A stretch of 16,143 nucleotides of DNA from an uncultured Planctomycetota bacterium (lineage in GTDB: Bacteria; Planctomycetota; UBA1135; GCA-002686595), in contig CAIKQM010000660.1 in NCBI GenBank assembly GCA_903829565.1, forward strand, positions 1-16,143, given 5' to 3'. Below, one piece after another: positions 9,044-14,467 of the stretch; positions within the stretch are counted from its first letter, which is position 1; every line of letters begins with the position of its first letter. Made by a program: the position numbers and the translations under genes. The notes under the pieces were generated by a model, which was given only the letters and a program-made list of their open reading frames with translations, was not told the DNA's origin and made no database searches.

Positions 9044-10750
9044 ATGAACATGCTGACGAACTGGAAGCGGATGCTCGGCGCCGCGACGGCCTTGGCCGCG
9101 ACGACCCTGTTGTCCACGGGCGCCCAAGCGCAAACCTGCCCCTCCGCCACGGGTCCCGACGTGATCGTCGGCGACATCAACGGCGTGGCTAACTACACCG
9201 CCAACGGCACCTTGGAAGCCCTCTCGCTGGGCACCACCTCGTGCAACCTTGGCAACGTGTGGTTGAACTGGTTCTCGAACACCAACCAGCACCCCGTCAT
9301 CGGTGGTTCGCTGTTCAAGTACAAGGTCGTTAACGGCGCCGGCCGTTTCGAGCAAGTGGGCCAGAGCTGGTTGAAGCACGGCTTCTTCGCCCTCAGCCAG
9401 AACCTCTGCTGCACCAACTGCACGGCCACCGACGGTACGCACCTCGGCATCGGCTGCTCGGACCCCTACACCGCCGCTCGCAACGGCAGCCAGTCGGGCC
9501 TCGGCCCGAAGTGGCAGGTCAACGCCTTCACGGGCGCCTACACCTACCCGCCGGCCAACCCGGCCTTCTCCGGTTCGACGGCGCGTCGCCTCGAAGTGGC
9601 CGTCGCTGATTGCGAGTCCACCACCGGTACGGGCGTGCGCTACTTCGGCGAGTCGATGTACGTGACCCCGGACGACGCCGCGGCCGGCAACGGCACGAAC
9701 AACGCGTCCTACCGCGAACTGTCCTGCACGGGCAGCGCCTCGGCGTGGAACTTCGCCATGGTGGGCACGACCCAGCGTACGAAGCCCGCGATCCAAGCGT
9801 GGAAGGTCGTCGACCCGACCGTCCAGATCAACACGATCAGCATTCCGGGCGAAGGCCAAGTGCGCGCCGGCTACAAGGCGACGAACCTCGGCAACGGTAT
9901 CTGGAACTACGAGTACGCCGTCTACAACAACAACTCCGATCGCAGCATCGGCAGCTTCTCGGTGCCGGTCGGCGCGGGCGTGACGATCACGAACATCGGC
10001 TTCCGTGACGTCTCCTACCGCAACGGCGACGGCGTCAGCAACATCAACCACGACGGTACGGATTGGCAAGGCACGGTTTCTGGTGGCGCCATCACTTGGT
10101 CCACGACGCCGTTCTCCAGCAACCCGAACGCTAACGCGATCCGTTGGGGCACGATGTACAACTTCCGCTTCGACGCCAACGCGGCTCCGGCCCAAGTGGC
10201 GGCGACCCTCGGCACCTTCAAGGTGGCGGGCAACCTGAACACGAACGTCGACGGCCCCGGTGGCAGCACCGGCCCGGTCAGCGGTGCGTTCTGCTTCGGC
10301 GACGGCTCCGGCCTCGCCTGCCCGTGCGCCAACAACTCGCCGGCTGGTGCCGGTGAGGGTTGCGTCAACTCGCTGGGTACCGGCGGCAAGCTGACCCTCG
10401 CGGGTACCGCCAGCATCGCTGGTGACTCGGTGGTGTTGACCGGCTCGGGCATGCCCGACAGCTCGGCTCTGTACTTCCAAGGCACCGCCCAAGCCGGAGC
10501 CGGCGCGGGTACCGCCTTCGGTGACGGTCTGCGCTGCGCCGCGGGTTCGATCCTGCGCCTTGGCCTGAAGGTCAACGCTCTGGGTACCTCGCAGTTCCCG
10601 GCCGTCGGCGACCAGTCGGTGTCGGTCCGCGGTCAAGTGACTGCCCCGGGCACGCGCATGTACCAAGTGTGGTACCGCAACGGCGCGGCTTTCTGCACCG
10701 CTAGCACCTTCAACCTGTCGAACGGCTACCAGATCGTCTGGGCTCCGTGA
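9044..10750 (+). CDS. Secreted protein with shared Cys C-terminal module
   Basis: This 568-residue exported protein has a signal peptide of about 29 residues (ends AQA-QT). The N-terminal region contains DVIVGDINGVANY, GTTSCNLGNVWLNW, NQHPVIGG, RFEQVGQSWLKHGF and a cysteine cluster NLCCTNC with a later GCSDPY. I recall similar stretches in planctomycete hypothetical exported proteins, but no function is known. Residues 416-568 form a module also found at the end of the next gene (FCFGDG, ACPC, ALYFQG, FGDGLRCA, YQVWYR, FNLSNG). Codons are strongly biased to C-ending forms, unlike neighbouring genes, which suggests high expression. CAGGA overlaps ATG 9044 but sits well for ATG 9050, so the latter may be the real start. 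A strong terminator follows. The 226 bases upstream (8818-9043) show no convincing promoter by eye. Confidence 0.85.
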   Translation: MNMLTNWKRMLGAATALAATTLLSTGAQAQTCPSATGPDVIVGDINGVANYTANGTLEALSLGTTSCNLGNVWLNWFSNTNQHPVIGGSLFKYKVVNGAGRFEQVGQSWLKHGFFALSQNLCCTNCTATDGTHLGIGCSDPYTAARNGSQSGLGPKWQVNAFTGAYTYPPANPAFSGSTARRLEVAVADCESTTGTGVRYFGESMYVTPDDAAAGNGTNNASYRELSCTGSASAWNFAMVGTTQRTKPAIQAWKVVDPTVQINTISIPGEGQVRAGYKATNLGNGIWNYEYAVYNNNSDRSIGSFSVPVGAGVTITNIGFRDVSYRNGDGVSNINHDGTDWQGTVSGGAITWSTTPFSSNPNANAIRWGTMYNFRFDANAAPAQVAATLGTFKVAGNLNTNVDGPGGSTGPVSGAFCFGDGSGLACPCANNSPAGAGEGCVNSLGTGGKLTLAGTASIAGDSVVLTGSGMPDSSALYFQGTAQAGAGAGTAFGDGLRCAAGSILRLGLKVNALGTSQFPAVGDQSVSVRGQVTAPGTRMYQVWYRNGAAFCTASTFNLSNGYQIVWAP

Positions 10751-10791
10751 TGCAGGAGGGCCACGCGGGGTAAACCGCGCAGGCCTCGTTT

Positions 10792-10831
10792 GGGCGGCCG
10801 CTGGGCTTTGGGCTCGGCGGCCGCTTTTTTT
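10792..10831 (+). terminator. Rho-independent terminator
   Basis: GCGGCCGC at 10794-10801 pairs with GCGGCCGC at 10817-10824, giving an 8-bp all-GC stem with a 15-base loop that may shorten through inner G-C and G-U pairs. Seven T residues follow at 10825-10831. It lies 41 bases after the stop of the secreted-protein gene and should end that transcript before the inverted-repeat element. Confidence 0.9.
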
Positions 10832-10840
10832 GGAGCTGGT

Positions 10841-10871
10841 GATACTGGCCCCGGTGAGTGTGCACGACTTG
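10841..10871 (+). repeat. 31-bp terminal repeat, copy A
   Basis: The left end of element 1. It reads GATACTGGCCC, then a 6-base variable core, then GTGTGCACGACTTG. Copy C differs from it only within the core (about 28 of 31 identical). Confidence 0.75.
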
Positions 10872-10997
10872 TGAGGCATACCTGGCCCGCACGAGGGCGG
10901 GAACCGAGGCCGGTCCCAGGCCTCGGCTTGGTGGTGGCACTCCTTAGCTAGACGCGGTTGGCTGGGGCATTGGCCCAGCATTCCTAGATTGGCTGCT

Positions 10998-11028
10998 TAG
11001 GCCCTGCACACTCATCTGGGCCAATATC
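10998..11028 (-). repeat. 31-bp terminal repeat, copy D
   Basis: The right end of element 1, read on the minus strand. It is the most diverged copy: GATATTGGCCC, core, then GTGTGCAGGGCCTA, with about 24 of 31 positions identical to copy A. It shares GTGTGCAGG with copy B, so D corresponds to B. Confidence 0.65.
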
Positions 11029-11115
11029 ACCTTGGCCTCCACTTCCCGCTTCCGGGCGGCCGATACCCCTCTCAATCCGTCTGCGTTGCCCCACGCTCCG
11101 GACCTGATCCGCACC

Positions 11116-12585
11116 ATGTCCTCCACCCGCACTCTGCGCAGCCTCCTGCTTGGCGCGTTCGTGTCTCTGTCCTCCCTCGCCTTCGCCCAATCCCCCGGCG
11201 ATGTCGTAGCGTGGGGTGACGGCATCTATGGGCAAACTGCGGTTCCCGCTGGCCTAGTCCAGCAGGCGCGCGTTTCTGCCGGTGCCGGTCATACCCTTGC
11301 TCTCGGGCTGGACGGCACGGTCACCGCCTGGGGCCGCAATAACTACGGTCAGACCACTGTCCCGGCCACGCTAGGTCCCTGCCGCAGCATTGCGGCCGGC
11401 GCGTTCCACAGCGTCGCGGTCAAGCAGGACGGCACCTTGGCCGCGTGGGGGCGTAACAACTACCTCCAATGCGACCCGCCGGCCGGGCTTTTGGATGCGG
11501 TCCAAGTTTCGGCGGGTGGGTTTCACAACCTTGCCGTGCGCAGTGACGGGACGATCGCTGCTTGGGGCTACAACTCGTATGGACAATCAACGGTGCCAAG
11601 CGGGTTGGGAGCCTGTGTAGCAGTAGCCGCCGGCTACTTTCACAGCGTGGCCTTGCTGGCGGACGGCACCGTCGCTGCCTGGGGCTACAACACCTATGGC
11701 CAATGCACAGTGCCCGCCGGGCTCAACAATGTGCGTGCCATCGCCGCAGGCCGCGACCACACGGTGGCGCTGCGCGCAGATGGCACTGTGGTCGCATGGG
11801 GCCGCAATCAAAATGGCCAATGCAATGTGCCCGTGCCGCTACCGTTCGTGTCGAGCATCGCTGCTGGCTGGTACCACACCGCAGCTGTGGTGCAAGGCGG
11901 CGGCGTGGTGGCTTGGGGCTTGAATGACCGCGGTCAATGCAGCGTGCCGCAGCCGTTGGCGCCTTGCGTCAACCTCGCGGCCGGTGACTACCACACCGTG
12001 GTGGTGCTTGGGCCCGACTGCAACTCCAACGGCAATCCGGACGGGCTCGACATCGCCGAACAAGTCAGTGCCGATTACGACTCCAATGCCGTCCCGGACG
12101 AGTGCCAGACGGTGGCCGTGCCCTTCTGCTTTGGCGACGGCACAGGATCGGCCTGCCCGTGCGGCGGCGTCAGCAGCAGTGGCCGCGGTTGCCCGAACAA
12201 CGTGAACCCCGAAGGGGCGCGCTTGGAAGGCCGCGGCCTGTCGCGGATGGGGTACGACAACCTGTCGCTGCACACGACCGGCGCGCCCACCAACGCGGCG
12301 GCACTGTACTTCCAAGGCAATGCGCTCTTGGTCGGGAACCCGTTTGGCGATGGCCTGCGCTGTGCTTCGGGCGTGGTGCGCCGGTTGGGCATCGTGCCCA
12401 GCGTCGGCGGTGCATCGCAGTGGCCCGTGGCGGGCTCGGGTGCACATGTCTCGGTGGCGGGTCAGCTGACGGCGGCGGGGGGGACGCGCTACTACCAGGT
12501 GTGGTATCGGGATCCGGCGCCGACGTATTGCACGGACTCGCGGTTCAACCTGACGAATGGCCTGTCGGTGGTGTGGTTGCCGTAA
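11116..12585 (+). CDS. Secreted RCC1-like beta-propeller protein
   Basis: From ATG 11116 this is a 489-residue exported protein with a signal peptide of about 24 residues (AFA-QS). Residues 30-299 hold seven tandem repeats of about 39 residues in the form AWGxNxYGQxxVPxGL...VAAGxxHxVALxxDGTV, enough for a closed seven-bladed RCC1-type propeller, a binding scaffold. A dockerin-like calcium motif follows (301-330: DCNSNGNPDGLDIAE and DYDSNAVPDEC). Residues 337-489 are the same 153-residue module that ends the previous protein. The frame is open for 28 more codons upstream, but the signal peptide fixes the start. No ribosome site is evident before ATG 11116. The gene sits between two inverted-repeat elements; its stop is three bases before the second. 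The ligand is unknown. Confidence 0.88.
   Translation: MSSTRTLRSLLLGAFVSLSSLAFAQSPGDVVAWGDGIYGQTAVPAGLVQQARVSAGAGHTLALGLDGTVTAWGRNNYGQTTVPATLGPCRSIAAGAFHSVAVKQDGTLAAWGRNNYLQCDPPAGLLDAVQVSAGGFHNLAVRSDGTIAAWGYNSYGQSTVPSGLGACVAVAAGYFHSVALLADGTVAAWGYNTYGQCTVPAGLNNVRAIAAGRDHTVALRADGTVVAWGRNQNGQCNVPVPLPFVSSIAAGWYHTAAVVQGGGVVAWGLNDRGQCSVPQPLAPCVNLAAGDYHTVVVLGPDCNSNGNPDGLDIAEQVSADYDSNAVPDECQTVAVPFCFGDGTGSACPCGGVSSSGRGCPNNVNPEGARLEGRGLSRMGYDNLSLHTTGAPTNAAALYFQGNALLVGNPFGDGLRCASGVVRRLGIVPSVGGASQWPVAGSGAHVSVAGQLTAAGGTRYYQVWYRDPAPTYCTDSRFNLTNGLSVVWLP
11200..12010 (+). repeat. Seven tandem coding repeats (propeller blades)
   Basis: About 117-120-bp units, each containing a version of AWG-N-YGQ and an aliphatic DGT segment, are repeated seven times. 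They have diverged in DNA sequence (TGGGGCCGCAATAAC versus TGGGGCTACAACACC), so the array is old or selected at protein level rather than recently expanded. Confidence 0.85.
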
Positions 12586-12588
12586 TTC

Positions 12589-12619
12589 GATACTGGCCCT
12601 GACCAGTGTGCAGGACTTG
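12589..12619 (+). repeat. 31-bp terminal repeat, copy B
   Basis: GATACTGGCCC, variable core, then GTGTGCAGGACTTG; about 26 of 31 positions match copy A. It begins three bases after the propeller-gene stop codon. Confidence 0.75.
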
Positions 12620-12862
12620 CCTCGCCCACGTGGCGAAAAAGTCAGTCTGCGCGGACGCTGAAGCTCGCGCGCGCGTCTAGCTCTCTAGGCGCCTCACCAG
12701 CCCTCGGCATGGAGATGCCCTTGGAGCTCAAGAGACGGGCCAATGGCAACGGCCCACGCCTCATGCCCACGCTGCGCAGGCCGTGACGGACCTGCGCCCC
12801 AATCCAAGTATCCGGCCCGCCTATCCGCGTTCTTGACCCCGTAGAGGCCGTTTAGCCCCTCG

Positions 12863-12893
12863 CAAGTCGTGCACACGCAGCTGGGCCAGTATC
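12863..12893 (-). repeat. 31-bp terminal repeat, copy C
   Basis: Read on the minus strand it is GATACTGGCCC, core, GTGTGCACGACTTG, identical to copy A outside the 6-base core. Its tip overlaps the 14-bp tandem repeat at 12887-12914. Confidence 0.75.
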
Positions 12894-12914
12894 AACTCAC
12901 CAGTATCAACTCAC
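12887..12914. repeat. 14-bp tandem duplication at element edge
   Basis: CAGTATCAACTCAC occurs twice in direct succession (12887-12900 and 12901-12914) with no mismatch. The first unit includes the tip of terminal repeat C. The second unit contains the stop codon of the sigma-factor gene (12911-12913). Confidence 0.9.
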
Positions 12915-13771
12915 TGGAGCAACGTCCCGTCCTTCTGCCCCAACATGTCCTTCATCCGCGCAATCACATTGCTGTGGATCTGGCACACACGACTCTCCGT
13001 CAGCGCCAGCATCTCGCCGATCTCGCGCATCGTATGCCCGACCTGGTAGTACTGCTCGATGATGAAGCGCTCCTTATGCGAGAGCGACTTGGTCATGTAG
13101 AGCATCATGTCGCGCTTGTGCAGCTCGCCGACCGGGTCCACGGCGCGGCGGTCCTCCAGCACGTCCACCTTTTCCACGGCGCTTTCGTCGTCGCGGTCGT
13201 CCCATTTCTCCGAGAGGGAGAACATGGCCTTGGCGGAGGCGCCTTCCATTTCGGCGATCAGCTCGCCGTGGTCCATCTTGAGGGCTTCGGCCAGCTCGGC
13301 GTGAGTCGGCTCGCGGCCGTACTCGCCGGTCAGCTTTTGCAGCGCGCGGTCGATCTTGCTGGCCTTGAGGCGCACCAAGCGCGGCACCCAGTCCTGCGAG
13401 CGCAGCTGGTCCAGAATCGCGCCGCGGATACGCGTGGTGCAGTAGGTCTTGAACTTGATGTTGCGCTCGGGCTCGAAGCCGCGGATCGCATCCATCAGGC
13501 CGAAGTTGCCCCAGCTCATCAAGTCGTCGAGCTCGATCGACTTGGGCAAGGTCTGCAGCAAGCGTTCGGCGATGTAGCGCACCAGCGGCTGGTGGCGCTC
13601 CAAGAGCGAGTTGCGCAAGCGCTCCAGCTCGGTCGTGTTCTTCTTGGCGCGCGCGGCGTGGTAGAGCTCCCAAATCTGCTCGGTTTGCAGCGTGGTGAGA
13701 TCGACCTCCGTCTTCTTCGCCGACTTCTTGGGTTCCTTCACTTCGGCCTCTGCGATCTTCTTCTTGACCAT
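12911..13771 (-). CDS. FliA/WhiG-family sigma factor
   Basis: This alternative sigma factor (286 residues from ATG 13771) directs RNA polymerase to a special promoter class, in this family usually flagellar or developmental genes. After a lysine-rich N-terminal tail (1-25) comes region 2 (about 55-125) with LDDLMSWGNFGLMDAIRGFE and the -10-recognising FKTYCTTRIRGAILDQLRSQDWVPR. Region 3 (about 130-180) contains YGREPTHAELAEAL. Region 4 (about 225-275) has the helix-turn-helix TMREIGEMLALTESRVCQIH. RGAxLDxLRSxDWVPR is a hallmark of FliA/WhiG rather than RpoD or ECF factors. The frame stays open upstream through apt, but ATG 13771 has a GAGG ribosome site and lies eight bases after the apt stop. 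No flagellar or anti-sigma gene is adjacent in the window, so the regulon is unknown. Confidence 0.9.
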   Translation of the reverse strand: MVKKKIAEAEVKEPKKSAKKTEVDLTTLQTEQIWELYHAARAKKNTTELERLRNSLLERHQPLVRYIAERLLQTLPKSIELDDLMSWGNFGLMDAIRGFEPERNIKFKTYCTTRIRGAILDQLRSQDWVPRLVRLKASKIDRALQKLTGEYGREPTHAELAEALKMDHGELIAEMEGASAKAMFSLSEKWDDRDDESAVEKVDVLEDRRAVDPVGELHKRDMMLYMTKSLSHKERFIIEQYYQVGHTMREIGEMLALTESRVCQIHSNVIARMKDMLGQKDGTLLQ

Positions 13772-13779
13772 GATGCGCC

Positions 13780-14289
13780 TCAGATCTTCATCAGAGAGTG
13801 AACCGGAACTTCGCCAAGCCGCTTGCGTCCTTCCAAGAACGACAGCTCGATCACAAAGCCGCAGCCGACGGGGCGTCCACCGATACGGCGCACCAAGTTG
13901 AGTGCTGCCTGCATGGTGCCGCCGGTCGCCAGCAAGTCGTCGATCAGCAACACGCCTTGACCGGGCTTCACCGCATCGAGGTGGATCTCGATCTTGTCGG
14001 TGCCGTATTCCAACTCGTAGGCCTCGGAGGCCGTCTTCCACGGCAACTTGCCGGGCTTGCGAATCGGAACGAAACCTTTCTTCAAGTGGTGGGCCACTGC
14101 CGTGCCGAAGATAAAGCCACGGGATTCAATCCCCACGACCACATCAAAGCTCGTCGGATCCAGCGCGGACGCAAGACCATGGATCGCCGCCTGCAAGCCT
14201 TCGGGGCTCTGCAATAGGGGCGTGATGTCTTTAAACATGATCCCCTTCTTCGGGAAGTCGGGGATGTCGCGAATGTAGTTCTGGATCAC
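13780..14289 (-). CDS. apt: Adenine phosphoribosyltransferase
   Basis: This purine-salvage enzyme makes AMP from adenine and PRPP in the cytosol. Its 169 residues are the usual length. Signatures are the N-terminal IRDIPDFPKKGIMFKDITPLL, VVGIESRGFIFG, RKPGKLPW, and the PRPP-binding loop GVLLIDDLLATGGTMQAA. The start is GTG 14289, preceded by an unusually strong ribosome site (AGGAGGAGGAG, five bases upstream of the start). The sigma-factor gene follows after eight bases, so they are very likely co-transcribed. argS lies upstream in the same direction, 178 bases away, with a palindrome in the gap. Confidence 0.96.
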   Translation of the reverse strand: MIQNYIRDIPDFPKKGIMFKDITPLLQSPEGLQAAIHGLASALDPTSFDVVVGIESRGFIFGTAVAHHLKKGFVPIRKPGKLPWKTASEAYELEYGTDKIEIHLDAVKPGQGVLLIDDLLATGGTMQAALNLVRRIGGRPVGCGFVIELSFLEGRKRLGEVPVHSLMKI

Positions 14290-14413
14290 GGGCTCCTCCT
14301 CCTGGAGCGCGACACCCGCGTGGACGCGCCGGACGAAGGCGCGGGAGACACGGGGTGGTGCACGCTAGTTGTCGGCGGCAGTCCTTTCCTGCTTGAGAAG
14401 ATTCTTCTACATC

Positions 14414-14428
14414 GGCGCAAGTTGCGCC
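14414..14428. promoter_or_regulatory. 15-bp palindrome upstream of apt
   Basis: GGCGCAA-G-TTGCGCC is a perfect 7-bp inverted repeat around one central base, in the argS-apt spacer about 125 bases upstream of the apt start. It could be a dimeric-regulator operator for apt and the sigma gene or, as RNA, a short GC hairpin after argS. There is no U-tract. A weaker stem, ACCCG/CGGGT (minus-strand sense, roughly 14444-14462), lies just after the argS stop and is followed by only a short T-run. Confidence 0.45.
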
Positions 14429-14467
14429 ACCTCAAGCTATTGCAAACCCGTCTTTGACCGGGTCGGC

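Larger units (their letters stand above)
10841..11028 (+). mobile_element. MITE-like inverted-repeat element, copy 1
   Basis: This is a 188-bp non-coding segment bounded by 31-bp imperfect inverted repeats (10841-10871 and 10998-11028). It starts nine bases after the upstream terminator's T-run and ends 87 bases before the propeller-protein start. It contains the box AGCTAGACGCG (10946-10956), 72 bases from its right end. The same box lies in reverse complement in copy 2, 83 bases from the matching end. No target-site duplication, transposase gene or integrase core site was seen. Apart from this element and the terminator, the 365-base gap 10751-11115 holds nothing recognisable. The element type is unclassified; mobility is inference. 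Confidence 0.6.
12589..12893 (-). mobile_element. MITE-like inverted-repeat element, copy 2
   Basis: This 305-bp segment between convergent genes is bounded by 31-bp repeats (12589-12619 and 12863-12893) of the same family as element 1. The internal box CGCGTCTAGCT (12672-12682) is the reverse complement of the box in element 1. Together with matching end variants (A with C, D with B), this indicates the same element inserted in the opposite orientation. The interior is GC-rich and otherwise unlike element 1, and about 117 bp longer. The largest minus-strand frame inside (about 60 codons) has no recognisable features. It fills nearly all of the 325-base gap 12586-12910, and no other feature is seen there. 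Confidence 0.6.

Noticed and set aside
8999..10981. 660-codon open frame antisense to the secreted-protein gene, longer than the gene itself
   Set aside because: It is produced by the extreme C/G third-position bias of the sense gene. Its protein is low-complexity Arg/Val/Ala/Gly with no known motif, and the sense strand has a signal peptide, recognisable module and terminator.
12694..12876. 60-codon frame within inverted-repeat element 2
   Set aside because: No ribosome site, hydrophobic segment or known motif, and no counterpart in element 1.
10841..12893. Integron attC sites as an explanation for the repeats
   Set aside because: attC sites are single folded sites of roughly 60-140 bases with GTTRRRY cores. 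The repeats here are 31 bp, far apart, and lack that core.
13772..14041. N-terminal extension of the sigma-factor frame into apt
   Set aside because: It is an out-of-frame copy of apt coding sequence. ATG 13771 has a ribosome site and gives a normal length.
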